Positions 21,685-29,608 of a stretch of DNA of 40,824 nt are shown here, in pieces. The DNA comes from an uncultured Bacteroidales bacterium (GTDB lineage Bacteria > Bacteroidota > Bacteroidia > Bacteroidales > Paludibacteraceae). A program made the translations under genes and the position numbers. The stretch's first letter is position 1; each line of letters opens with the position of its first letter. The stretch spans positions 1 through 40,824 of the forward strand of contig CACXPH010000015.1 in the NCBI GenBank assembly GCA_902769535.1, given 5' to 3'. A model generated the notes under the pieces. It was given only the letters and a program-made list of their open reading frames with translations, searched no databases and was not told where the DNA came from.

Positions 21685-24600
21685 CTTTAGTCTCCTCTTC
21701 TCCCGTATAACGGTTCTTCTTACCGTACACCACCCATTTATCCAAAGCCACCAGCACGGCCGGTACGACGGTCAGCGTGAGCACGATAGCCATGAACGCA
21801 CCGACAGCCAGACAACCTACGATATTCGAGATCATCAGATCGTCTATGAACAAGGCCATAGCACCCGGACCGATCACCATGATCAGACCGGAAGTAAGAA
21901 TCGTTCGTATCGAACCTCTGTACGCCGCACAGACGGCATCGACAGGCAGCATGGTCTTACGACTCTCGCGGTAGTAGTTAGCGAACAAGATACCGTAATC
22001 GATCGTGGCACCCATGAGGATAGCCTGCACGATGAGGTACGCCAGATACAACATCTGTCCGGTCACCAATCCGGCTACCACTACGTTCACATATACCGCC
22101 GTCATGACCGTCACCACAAGGATTATCGGCACGATCACCGAGCGGAAAGTGAGGGCTACGATCAGGAAGATAGAGAGGATGGTCAACAAGGACACCACGT
22201 TCATCTCATGATCAAACCCACCGCGCATCTCTGCGTACATCACCGACTCGCCTACATAATAATGCGCATGTACCATGCGTGCGTCCGCAAAAGCCGTGAG
22301 CGTATCCACGAACGCATAGGTCTCCGGAGATTCCTTGGGTAAGGTCGAGAGCACGACGAGCAAGGAGTGGTCCTCTTTGCGTAACATACCCAGACCGTCC
22401 TTGAGTTGCGCCTTTATATCGCCTGTTTGCTCCTGGATATCAGCCGGCAAGATATCTGCCAGTCGCGGATCATTAACCAGCGTGTCGCACAGGAAGACGA
22501 GCAGCGGTTCAAAGCCCATCTTCAGGGTATCTGCCTGTCCGTTCACCGAGCCGTAGTAATCGTACAACAAGGACATCTGCGCCGGTGTCACCGGATCGGA
22601 CTTGACATCCGACAGTTTCATCAGACGCGCCAGTTTAGCCGCCATCTTATTCGCTGTGTAGGTCTTCTCTCCGAACACCAGTTCTGTGAACAGTTCCGCC
22701 TGCAGATCCGCCTTGGACGGACCTTTATGCTTTACTTCCGCTTTGGGTTCGTACGTGATTCCTTCGGGTTTAGCGGCACGAGCCGTATCCGTACTGTGCA
22801 GCGCACGCTGCAGTTCAGCAATCGTTCGAACCATCTCTTCTGTATCCAGTTCAGACGGCTGTTTAGCCACTCTCGGTGTTTCTTTCTTAGGATAAGCGAA
22901 AGCGAGCAGTTGCTCTTCCGTTTGGAAATCATCGATACCGAAAGCATGCAGCAGTCGGTTCATGTCATGCGCCGTGAGCACGGCGTTCTTATCCGCCAGA
23001 TCCATGAGGTAGGTTCGCTGACCGAGCAACGCACGCTGCTCATCGGACACCATACCTGCCAAACCCGGGCGTTGGAACAGGTCATCTACCAACAGATGCA
23101 CGTACTGCAGCGGACTCATCTTCGACACCTTGCCCGGCGCGTATCCGTACACGAGTTTCGTCTGGATCAGGGTCGAACCCATGAAGACAGACATCTCCTT
23201 GACGTTCATCGGCAGACGAATAGCCGCCGTATCGGTCAACTTACGCATCTCCACGGACGCAGCCGAAGTCTGCACGGCATTCAAGCGCTCGAAGAAAGGC
23301 ACAACGGCTATTCCCTCGATACCCATCTGCGGCATCGCCACCGTATCTCCGCTAACAGCCAGCGGTGAAGGATTAGCGGTGAGCGGAGCTATCGTCTCAC
23401 GCGGTAAGACAATCGTGTCTTCTTCAACCGTCGGCGTTTCCCTCTCACCTCTAACCTCTAACCTCTCACCTCTAACCTCTAACCTCTCACCTCTAACCTC
23501 TAACCTCTCACCTTTATCTTCCGGCACCTCTAACATCGACTGCAAGTCCGCGATCTGCTTTTTCATATCTTCGTCCAGATACGCAGAGAAGAGCGGATTA
23601 GACGCCACGTGGGTGTGCAGGAAACGCGCCAGTTCCGGGAAACCGAGTTCCATCTCCGTCGAGTCCTTGGCTCGCATGTAATAGAGCAGTTGAACGGTCT
23701 CGGGTGTGATCATGTCGAGTGCCTCAGGCGGCACGGTCGTACCCTCCGGCATAAAGTCCTTAAAATCCGTCAATAGTGAGCGCACATGCGTCGTCATCTC
23801 ACTCGGCGTAAGCGGTTTGGACATCAGCGTCGGGTAACTGATCACAAGCTGGATACCCGGCTGTGCCACCAGGCTGTCCACCAGTCCATAAACGCTGTCC
23901 TCGTCCTGCGTGTCATACACAAGCACGAAGGGGTTCGGACTCGGGAACACTTTTTCTATCTGCGACTCTGCCTCGGCCGAGAAGAAGATCGTCGTCTGCT
24001 GCGAGAGGTACCAGGACAGACCGAACAAGATAACGGCGCCTGTTGCCATCGGCAGTTTATGCCGCGAGATGAACTTCGCCATCTTATCCGTCGGCGGAAC
24101 AAACGCTTTCTTGGCCGTCTTGTTGATCGTGTGACGGAAGAGTAACATCAGCGCCGGCATAGCTGTGAACGTGCACACGAGCGAGCAGACCACACCTTTA
24201 GCCAGCACGATACCCAGGTCTGCACCTATCTTCAGACGCATGAAACAGAGCATGAGCAGACCCACCACGGTCGTCAGTGCCGACGAGAGGATGGAAGGCG
24301 CAGCCTTCTTAATCGCATTATTCGCAGCAATGCCTGCCGTGTGGCGATCCGTGTGCTCGTCCTGCTCCTGCCGGTAACGGTTCAAGAGCACGATACAGTA
24401 ATCCAGCGAAAGGACGGCCTGCAGGATCGAACCGATGAAGTTCGTGGTGATGGACACAGACGGCAACAAGGCGTTCGTACCCATGTTAAGCAGAATAGCC
24501 AGGCCGGCCGTGATAAGGACGACCACGGGTTCAAACCAGGACTGCGCCATCAGGAACAGCACCAGCATGATCATGAACGCGGCGAAAATAATGACGGAGA

Positions 24601-25030
24601 TAGGCGGTGTCGCACCGTCCTGACTCGTCTCTACCACGCAGTTACCACCAAAACGAGTACTGATCAGCTTACCAAGTGCTTTCTGATCCACCGATTTCGG
24701 CACATCGAGGTCAAAGACCGTGTGGGTACTGTCCGTCGAATAGCGATAAGACACACCGCGCACATCGTCATAGCCCTCCAGCAGCGTCCGGATACCCGGC
24801 ACCTCCTGAGGCTTGACGCCTTCGAACATCACATGCACATCGGCTCCGGACATCTGCGCGGACGAACCGAACTCAGACGTCACGATCTCCAGACCGCGCT
24901 TCATCTGCGAGTCATCCGGCAGGTACTTGGTCATGTCGGCATTGACGTTCGTGTGGAACATCATAATACCGCTCAAAACGGCCAAAGCTACCGTGATCGC
25001 AAAAAATATGTAATGATACCTCCGCTTCAA
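21680..25030 (-). CDS. MMPL/RND-family exporter
   Basis: A 1116-residue inner-membrane protein with two homologous halves. Each has one N-terminal helix, a large periplasmic domain and a five-helix bundle (first bundle about 155-330, second about 940-1095). It begins MKRRYHYIFFAITVALAVLSGIMMF. SSD-like helices carry FAAFMIMLVLFLMAQSWFEP and LLTILSIFLIVALTFRSVI. Bacteroidetes members are thought to export lipids or lipid-like compounds by proton motive force; the substrate here is unknown. The start is TTG at 25030. The first periplasmic domain holds an insert of three GERLEVR peptides encoded by ten heptamer units, plus PSPLAVSGD from a second array. It is longer than typical (about 800) MMPL proteins of the group. 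Confidence 0.85.
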   Translation of the reverse strand: MKRRYHYIFFAITVALAVLSGIMMFHTNVNADMTKYLPDDSQMKRGLEIVTSEFGSSAQMSGADVHVMFEGVKPQEVPGIRTLLEGYDDVRGVSYRYSTDSTHTVFDLDVPKSVDQKALGKLISTRFGGNCVVETSQDGATPPISVIIFAAFMIMLVLFLMAQSWFEPVVVLITAGLAILLNMGTNALLPSVSITTNFIGSILQAVLSLDYCIVLLNRYRQEQDEHTDRHTAGIAANNAIKKAAPSILSSALTTVVGLLMLCFMRLKIGADLGIVLAKGVVCSLVCTFTAMPALMLLFRHTINKTAKKAFVPPTDKMAKFISRHKLPMATGAVILFGLSWYLSQQTTIFFSAEAESQIEKVFPSPNPFVLVYDTQDEDSVYGLVDSLVAQPGIQLVISYPTLMSKPLTPSEMTTHVRSLLTDFKDFMPEGTTVPPEALDMITPETVQLLYYMRAKDSTEMELGFPELARFLHTHVASNPLFSAYLDEDMKKQIADLQSMLEVPEDKGERLEVRGERLEVRGERLEVRGERETPTVEEDTIVLPRETIAPLTANPSPLAVSGDTVAMPQMGIEGIAVVPFFERLNAVQTSAASVEMRKLTDTAAIRLPMNVKEMSVFMGSTLIQTKLVYGYAPGKVSKMSPLQYVHLLVDDLFQRPGLAGMVSDEQRALLGQRTYLMDLADKNAVLTAHDMNRLLHAFGIDDFQTEEQLLAFAYPKKETPRVAKQPSELDTEEMVRTIAELQRALHSTDTARAAKPEGITYEPKAEVKHKGPSKADLQAELFTELVFGEKTYTANKMAAKLARLMKLSDVKSDPVTPAQMSLLYDYYGSVNGQADTLKMGFEPLLVFLCDTLVNDPRLADILPADIQEQTGDIKAQLKDGLGMLRKEDHSLLVVLSTLPKESPETYAFVDTLTAFADARMVHAHYYVGESVMYAEMRGGFDHEMNVVSLLTILSIFLIVALTFRSVIVPIILVVTVMTAVYVNVVVAGLVTGQMLYLAYLIVQAILMGATIDYGILFANYYRESRKTMLPVDAVCAAYRGSIRTILTSGLIMVIGPGAMALFIDDLMISNIVGCLAVGAFMAIVLTLTVVPAVLVALDKWVVYGKKNRYTGEEETKG
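23362..23389. repeat. Heptamer array inside the MMPL gene (4 units)
   Basis: GCGGTGA, AGGATTA, GCGGTGA, GCGGAGC. It encodes ANPSPLAVSG, so here the complementary strand is the sense strand relative to the array at 23442. Confidence 0.75.
23442..23511. repeat. Coding heptamer array with 21-bp higher order (10 units)
   Basis: (CTCTCAC, CTCTAAC, CTCTAAC) three times plus CTCTCAC. Three heptamers equal seven codons, so the protein gains exact GERLEVR repeats within a periplasmic domain of the MMPL exporter. Confidence 0.95.
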
Positions 25031-25065
25031 ATCACTAATCGCTAATTCGTTAATCGTTAATCGTT
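25030..25065. repeat. Heptamer array at the MMPL start (5 units, one of 8 bp)
   Basis: AATCACT, AATCGCT, AATTCGTT, AATCGTT, AATCGTT. It fills the gap between the MMPL TTG start and the stop of the pseudouridine synthase gene. Confidence 0.75.
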
Positions 25066-26050
25066 AAAAGTTGCCCATCTGGAGATAAGCCACCTCTTTC
25101 GGTGTGAGGAAACGCCATTTACCGCGGCCAACGTTCTTCTTGGTCAAGCCGGCAAAGGACACGCGGTCGAGGTTCACCACCTTATACCCTACTTTCTCGA
25201 AGATACGGCGTACCACACGATTCTGACCGGAGTGGATCTCCAGGCCGATATGCTTGCGGTCCTCTTTGGGGAACTCGAGTGCGTCAGGAATAATACGCTC
25301 GTCGTCCAGCACCACACCGGCACGAACGATCGCCTCATCAATCGGATCGAGCTCTTTATCGAGGGTCACCGCGTAGATCTTCTTCTTATTGAATTTCGGG
25401 TGCGTCAACTTAGCCGCCAGATCACCGTCGTTGGTGAGCAGCAGCACACCGGTCGTGTTACGGTCCAGACGACCTACCGGATAGATACGCTCCGGACATG
25501 CGTGACGAACGATATCGATCACCGTGTGACGCTCTTGCGGGTCATCGGTGGTAGTCACGGTGTTCTTGGGTTTGTTGAGCAGGATATAGACCTTACGCTC
25601 ACGACGAACGGGCTGGTCATGGAAACGGATATCATCCGTCGGCAGCACCTTTGCTCCGAGGTTATCCACGGTCACACCATTCACGGTGATCACACCTGCC
25701 TGGATGAAATCATCTGCCTCACGACGGGAACAGATACCGGCATTAGCCAGGTACTTATTCAGACGAACCGGCTTGGTCGGATCCTCGTGTTGCTCGCGAT
25801 AGACTTGCTGTTTATGGGCCGAATAGAGGCCGTTGTTACGTTTAGGCTTACCACCGAAAGGCTTGTTGCTGCGTTGTGGACGCTCTCCGAACGGACGCTC
25901 CGAACGCTCACTGTTAAATCCAAACGGTTTAGGTCTTGCTTCTCCGTCCTCACGACGGAATCTCGGACGGGCAGATACCGAACCTGCCTCTCTCTGGAAA
26001 CGCGGACGAGGTCTGCGTTCACCTTCATTGTTGTTGAAATTGTTGTACAT
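25064..26050 (-). CDS. rluB: rRNA pseudouridine synthase, RluB/RsuA family, with basic N-terminal tail
   Basis: A 328-residue enzyme. Residues 1-90 are a low-complexity Arg/Asn/Phe/Gly-rich tail (RPRPRFQRE, SERPFGERPQRSNKPFGG), common in Bacteroidetes members and likely RNA-binding. An S4 domain follows (VRLNKYLANAGICSRREADDF, 95-115). The catalytic domain has GRLDRNTTGLL-like sequence with Asp196 as nucleophile, then the family motif QNRVVRRIFEKVGYKV. By family it isomerises a uridine in 23S rRNA (position 2605 in E. coli for RluB); RluE/F-type specificity cannot be excluded. It lies in line with rpmF and yceD, both ribosome-linked. Confidence 0.85.
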   Translation of the reverse strand: MYNNFNNNEGERRPRPRFQREAGSVSARPRFRREDGEARPKPFGFNSERSERPFGERPQRSNKPFGGKPKRNNGLYSAHKQQVYREQHEDPTKPVRLNKYLANAGICSRREADDFIQAGVITVNGVTVDNLGAKVLPTDDIRFHDQPVRRERKVYILLNKPKNTVTTTDDPQERHTVIDIVRHACPERIYPVGRLDRNTTGVLLLTNDGDLAAKLTHPKFNKKKIYAVTLDKELDPIDEAIVRAGVVLDDERIIPDALEFPKEDRKHIGLEIHSGQNRVVRRIFEKVGYKVVNLDRVSFAGLTKKNVGRGKWRFLTPKEVAYLQMGNF

Positions 26051-26053
26051 GTC

Positions 26054-26095
26054 TTTAAATCTTCAATTTTAAATCTAAAATCTTAAATTTCAAAA
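26054..26095. repeat. Heptamer array upstream of the pseudouridine synthase (6 units)
   Basis: CTTTAAA, TCTTCAA, TTTTAAA, TCTAAAA, TCTTAAA, TTTCAAA. It forms the region just upstream of the start at 26050. Confidence 0.7.
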
Positions 26096-26117
26096 AGTGT
26101 CCCTCACGGGTCACGTA

Positions 26118-26132
26118 CGTGCGTCGCGCACG
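26118..26132. other. Short GC hairpin in the rpmF-rluB spacer
   Basis: CGTGCG (26118-26123), TCG, CGCACG (26127-26132): a 6-bp stem within a self-complementary ACGTACGTGCG context. Role unknown. Confidence 0.4.
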
Positions 26133-26153
26133 CGTAAAAATTAAATAGGATAA

Positions 26154-26201
26154 AGGCTAACGGCTAATGGCTAGTGTTATCTAGTCATTCGCCTTTAGCC
26201 T
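26154..26201 (-). terminator. Terminator-like 21-bp hairpin after rpmF, built from heptamers
   Basis: The left arm 26154-26174 and right arm 26181-26201 pair along 21 positions with two mismatches and one G-T pair; the loop is TGTTAT. On the minus strand the stem is followed by TTTATCC and then TATTTAATTTTT. It starts 24 bp after the rpmF stop. The arms consist of GGCTAAC/GGCTAAT/GGCTAGT and CGCCTTT/AGCCTCT units. Confidence 0.65.
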
Positions 26202-26217
26202 CTTGCCTTTAGCCTTT
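26155..26217. repeat. Two opposed heptamer arrays downstream of rpmF (3 + 4 units)
   Basis: GGCTAAC, GGCTAAT, GGCTAGT, a 14-bp spacer, then CGCCTTT, AGCCTCT, TGCCTTT, AGCCTTT. Their inverted arrangement makes the hairpin at 26154-26201. Confidence 0.75.
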
Positions 26218-26224
26218 CGCCAAA

Positions 26225-26407
26225 TCAAGCTTCTGCTTGCTCGATAGCCAATTTACCACGATAATAGCCGCAGGACGGGCAAACAGTGTGGTAGATGTGC
26301 AATGCGCCGCAATTAGGGCAGGTAGCCAGCGTAGGAGCTTTCACTACGTCATGGGTACGACGTTTCGCTTGTCTGGTGTGGCTTTGTCTTCTTTTAGGAT
26401 GTGCCAT
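26225..26407 (-). CDS. rpmF: Ribosomal protein bL32
   Basis: A 60-residue 50S protein starting MAHPKRRQSHTRQAKRRTHD, the usual basic tail reaching into the peptidyl-transferase region. Zinc ribbon: CPNC (34-37) and CPSC (48-51), so a Zn-binding (C+) form. It follows the DUF177 gene by 33 bp in the widespread yceD-rpmF order and is probably co-transcribed from the promoter at 26910. Confidence 0.95.
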   Translation of the reverse strand: MAHPKRRQSHTRQAKRRTHDVVKAPTLATCPNCGALHIYHTVCPSCGYYRGKLAIEQAEA

Positions 26408-26440
26408 AATTATTTTACTTTTTAAAGATTTCTAATTCAG

Positions 26441-26893
26441 TTACAAATTATCAATCTCGGGATCCGAAGATTCACAAAGGTGATCATGGAGGAGAAGTTC
26501 CATCTGCTTATTGCACTCACCCGCTTGGTGACTGTGAACAATCGGAATATTGATACTTACTATTTCATATGCTAACCAGGATAGATCCAATTCATCATTC
26601 GGCAGCTCTGCTGCATCATTGAGAGAATCGACCATTTCATCATTAGCATTTATTTCAAGGGGCATCGGGTCGAGGCATCTATCGCACACAACAAACACAG
26701 TTCCTCGAACCGCAATGTTGAGCCGATAGTCCTCCTCCCGGAGATTAAGCGTTGCTTGGCAGTCCACTGTACCGCTCAGGATTTCCGATTTCTCCAAACT
26801 CTTGAAGAACGCGTCATCCAGCGTTATATCAAAGGTATGAGTGCCTACAGGAAGGCGTTTCAGATCGATGATATAGTGGTTTTTTTCGCTCAT
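26441..26893 (-). CDS. yceD: DUF177/YceD family protein (23S rRNA accumulation)
   Basis: A 150-residue soluble protein. Family points are VCDRCLDPMPLEI (C-x-R-C, about 69-80) and, near the C-terminus, DLSWLAYEIVSINIPIVHSHQAGECN, a Bacteroidetes version of the usual 'P--P-C---C'. YceD is needed for normal 23S rRNA levels in E. coli and maize and is nearly always next to rpmF, as here. It has its own promoter just upstream. Confidence 0.85.
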   Translation of the reverse strand: MSEKNHYIIDLKRLPVGTHTFDITLDDAFFKSLEKSEILSGTVDCQATLNLREEDYRLNIAVRGTVFVVCDRCLDPMPLEINANDEMVDSLNDAAELPNDELDLSWLAYEIVSINIPIVHSHQAGECNKQMELLLHDHLCESSDPEIDNL

Positions 26894-26909
26894 TACGCAA
26901 AATCGGCTG

Positions 26910-26940
26910 CAAAATTACTACAAATTTTTCAAATGTACAA
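26910..26940 (-). promoter_or_regulatory. Promoter of yceD-rpmF
   Basis: On the minus strand TTG (26938-26940), 20 nt, TAATTTTG (26910-26917). The start codon at 26893 is about 10 nt past the expected transcript start, so the leader is very short. Confidence 0.85.
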
Positions 26941-27037
26941 ATATTTTGGCAGAAAAATTCAATTATGCGCGCATAAATTGATTTTTTTGACGAAATAGTT
27001 GCCGTTTGCACGACAGTGCGAACGTAATTTCGGCGGG

Positions 27038-27079
27038 CGGAGCGTCCTTCCGCTTTCGGAAGGAGCGGCTTCCGCCTAG
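27038..27079 (+). repeat. Dispersed structured element, copy B
   Basis: CGGAGCG, stem TCCTTCCG, loop CTTT, stem CGGAAGGA, then GCGGCTTCCGCCTAG. Both flanks equal copy A (12904-12946, opposite strand), and the stem differs by compensating changes. It lies in the spacer after pheS; nothing else clear is in 26941-27116 except small hairpins (e.g. TCCCGTAACGGGA near 27084). Confidence 0.75.
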
Positions 27080-27116
27080 GATGGTTCCCGTAACGGGAGG
27101 GCCGAAAGTACTGTCA

Positions 27117-28157
27117 TTAACAACTCTCAAATTGCTTGAGGAACCGCACGTCGTTCTCGGAGAACAGACGCAGGTCTTTCACGCGATATTTGAGGTTCGT
27201 GATACGCTCAACACCCATACCGAAGGCATAGCCGCTATAGACCTTGCTGTCGATACCGCAGGCCTCCAGCACGTTCGGGTCCACCATACCGCACCCAAGT
27301 ATCTCTACCCAACCTGTCCCCTTGCAGAACGAACAACCCGTACCGCCGCAGATATTACAACTGATATCCATCTCGGCACTCGGCTCCGTGAACGGGAAAT
27401 AACTCGGACGCAGACGGATCTTCGTCTCAGGACCGAACATCTCCTTGCTGAAATACAGCAACGCCTCGCGCAGGTCCGCAAAGCTGACATTCTTGTCGAT
27501 ATAGAGTCCCTCCACCTGGTGGAAGAAACAGTGCGCACGCGCGGATATAGCCTCGTTACGGTACACACGACCCGGGCAGAGCACACGGATAGGCGGTTTC
27601 TGACTCGTCATGACACGGGTCTGCACAGAACTCGTGTGCGAGCGCAAGAGCACGTCCGTCGGTTTCTGCACACCGATCTCTTTCTCGATGAAGAACGTGT
27701 CCTGCATGTCGCGTGCCGGGTGCTCCGGCGCGAAGTTCAGCATGCCATACACGTGCTTGTCGTCCTCCACCTCCGGTCCCTGCGCGATCGTGAAGCCGAT
27801 GCGGGAGAAGATATCCTCGATCTCTTCGCGCACCAACGACAGCGGATGACGCGTACCGAGCGCAATCGGATCCGGCGTACGGGTCAGGTCTAACCTTTCG
27901 CCACTAGCCTCCAGCCTCTCGCCTAATTGCTCACGGAGTTCAGCCAAACGACCTTCCGTCTCTTGACGTAACTGGTTCAGGAGCTGACCCAACTCACGTT
28001 TCTGATCGTTCGGCACCTCGCGGAACTCATTGAACAGCGCCGTGATCTCGCCTTTCTTACTGAGGTATTTGATACGCAAGGCCTCGAGCTCTTCGGCATT
28101 ATTCGCCTGGATCTCCTTCACCTGCGCCATCAGGGTTTGAATACTATCTTTCAGCAT
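27117..28157 (-). CDS. pheS: Phenylalanyl-tRNA synthetase alpha subunit
   Basis: A 346-residue class II synthetase subunit. The N-terminal coiled coil (about 1-90) binds tRNAPhe. The catalytic core starts at [19 protein letters not shown]. Motif 2 is [25 protein letters not shown]; motif 3 contains the end [33 protein letters not shown] insert looks like a small zinc-type knuckle, known in Bacteroidetes PheS. ATG 28157 begins [12 protein letters not shown], the family start, and has a perfect promoter 19 bp upstream. A heptamer array (27889-27930) encodes [14 protein letters not shown] between coiled coil and core. Confidence 0.93.
   Translation of the reverse strand: MLKDSIQTLMAQVKEIQANNAEELEALRIKYLSKKGEITALFNEFREVPNDQKRELGQLLNQLRQETEGRLAELREQLGERLEASGERLDLTRTPDPIALGTRHPLSLVREEIEDIFSRIGFTIAQGPEVEDDKHVYGMLNFAPEHPARDMQDTFFIEKEIGVQKPTDVLLRSHTSSVQTRVMTSQKPPIRVLCPGRVYRNEAISARAHCFFHQVEGLYIDKNVSFADLREALLYFSKEMFGPETKIRLRPSYFPFTEPSAEMDISCNICGGTGCSFCKGTGWVEILGCGMVDPNVLEACGIDSKVYSGYAFGMGVERITNLKYRVKDLRLFSENDVRFLKQFESC
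27889..27930. repeat. Heptamer array inside pheS (6 units)
   Basis: TCTAACC, TTTCGCC, ACTAGCC, TCCAGCC, TCTCGCC, TAATTGC. It encodes the linker [13 protein letters not shown] between coiled coil and catalytic core. Confidence 0.75.
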
Positions 28158-28175
28158 AAAACACAAAATTTTGTG

Positions 28176-28206
28176 CAAAATTACAATTTTTTTTGCATAT
28201 GTGCAA
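28176..28206 (-). promoter_or_regulatory. Promoter of pheS, overlapping the glyA promoter
   Basis: On the minus strand TTG (28204-28206), 20 nt, TAATTTTG (28176-28183). Its -33 element is one arm of the palindrome TTGCA-TATG-TGCAA (28193-28206). Confidence 0.85.
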
Positions 28207-28223
28207 ATTTTTTTATACCTTTG
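28193..28223 (+). promoter_or_regulatory. Promoter of glyA, overlapping the pheS promoter
   Basis: TTG (28193-28195), 20 nt, TACCTTTG (28216-28223); glyA starts at 28251. The -33 boxes of both promoters lie in one 14-bp palindrome, so RNA polymerase can probably fire only one at a time. Confidence 0.85.
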
Positions 28224-28250
28224 TGCCAAAATTTACGAATTAATACGAAT

Positions 28251-29531
28251 ATGAATCGAGACAATGAGGTTTTTGACGTCATTCGCCGGGAGCGGGAGCG
28301 TCAGACGAAAGGAATTGAGTTGATTGCGAGCGAGAATTTCGTGAGCGACCAAGTGATGGAAGCGATGGGTAGCGTGCTGACGAACAAGTACGCAGAGGGT
28401 TACCCGGGTCACCGTTATTACGGCGGATGCGAGGTAGTGGATATTGCCGAGAACATCGCCCGTGAGCGTCTGAAAAAACTCTATGACGCGGAGTATGTCA
28501 ACGTGCAGCCGCACAGTGGCGCGCAGGCGAACATGGCTGTGTTCATGGCTTGTCTCAAGGCCGGCGACACCTTCATGGGTCTCAACCTCAGTCACGGCGG
28601 TCACCTCAGTCACGGTTCAGCGGTGAATTTCTCCGGTCTTATGTTCAACGCGATAGGCTATGACTTGGATCCGGAGACAGGTCGTGTCAACTACGACGAT
28701 CTGGAGCTCAAGGCGCGTACGCATAAACCCAAACTGATCATCGCAGGCGCCAGTGCCTACAGCCGTGAGTGGGATTACGCACGTATCCGTCGCGTGGCCG
28801 ATGAGATAGGCGCGATCTTCATGGTCGATATGGCGCACCCGGCCGGTCTGATTGCCGCCGGTCTGCTGGACAACCCGCTCAAGTACGCACATATCGTCAC
28901 TTCGACGACCCATAAGACGCTGCGTGGTCCGCGCGGAGGTGTGATCCTGATGGGTAAAGATTTCGACAACCCGTGGGGCAAGACCACGCCGAAAGGCGAG
29001 ATCAAGAAGATGAGTGCCCTACTCGACTCTGCCGTTTTCCCGGGCACACAAGGCGGTCCGCTGGAGCACGTGATAGCCGCTAAGGCAGTCGCTTTCGGTG
29101 AAGCACTGAGTCCGGAGTTCAAGATCTACCAGCAGCAAGTCAAGAAGAATGCCTCTGTCATGGCGCAGGCGTTCATCGACAAGGGCTACAAAGTGATCTC
29201 CGGCGGTACGGACAACCACTCCATGCTCATCGACCTGCGCACCAAGTATCCGGAGTTGACGGGTAAGGTAGCCGAGCAGGCACTCGTATCTGCCGATATC
29301 ACGACCAACAAGAACATGGTGCCGTACGACAGCCGTTCCGCCTTCCAGACCTCTGGTCTGCGCTTCGGTACACCGGCTATCACCACGCGTGGCCTCAAGG
29401 AAGACCGGATGCCGTGGATCGTCGAACTCATCGACCGCGTTCTTCAAGACCCGCTCAACGAAGCCGTCATCGCTTCCGTTCGCGCGGAAGTGAACGGCGA
29501 GATGACCAAACATCCGTTGTTTGCATGGTAG
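28251..29531 (+). CDS. glyA: Serine hydroxymethyltransferase
   Basis: A 426-residue PLP enzyme interconverting serine and glycine with tetrahydrofolate, the main source of one-carbon units. Motifs: [21 protein letters not shown], the PLP lysine Lys222 in [13 protein letters not shown], and [12 protein letters not shown] 28251 fits the start [14 protein letters not shown] and the promoter. It also supports the SAM cycle together with metK. A heptamer array and a bidirectional terminator follow. Confidence 0.95.
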   Translation: MNRDNEVFDVIRRERERQTKGIELIASENFVSDQVMEAMGSVLTNKYAEGYPGHRYYGGCEVVDIAENIARERLKKLYDAEYVNVQPHSGAQANMAVFMACLKAGDTFMGLNLSHGGHLSHGSAVNFSGLMFNAIGYDLDPETGRVNYDDLELKARTHKPKLIIAGASAYSREWDYARIRRVADEIGAIFMVDMAHPAGLIAAGLLDNPLKYAHIVTSTTHKTLRGPRGGVILMGKDFDNPWGKTTPKGEIKKMSALLDSAVFPGTQGGPLEHVIAAKAVAFGEALSPEFKIYQQQVKKNASVMAQAFIDKGYKVISGGTDNHSMLIDLRTKYPELTGKVAEQALVSADITTNKNMVPYDSRSAFQTSGLRFGTPAITTRGLKEDRMPWIVELIDRVLQDPLNEAVIASVRAEVNGEMTKHPLFAW

Positions 29532-29533
29532 TG

Positions 29534-29575
29534 GCTAAAGGCGAGAGGCGAGAGGTTAGAGGTTAGAGGCTATAA
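29534..29575. repeat. Heptamer array after glyA (6 units)
   Basis: GGCTAAA, GGCGAGA, GGCGAGA, GGTTAGA, GGTTAGA, GGCTATA, 2 bp after the glyA stop. Confidence 0.8.
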
Positions 29576-29577
29576 GA

Positions 29578-29608
29578 AAAATCCCCAGCGTGTGCTGAGG
29601 ATTTTTTA
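29578..29608. terminator. Bidirectional terminator between glyA and the AraC-type gene
   Basis: AAAAATCCCCAGC - GTGT - GCTGAGGATTTTTT: a stem with one mismatch, A-run on one side and T-run on the other. It serves both convergent genes. Confidence 0.9.
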
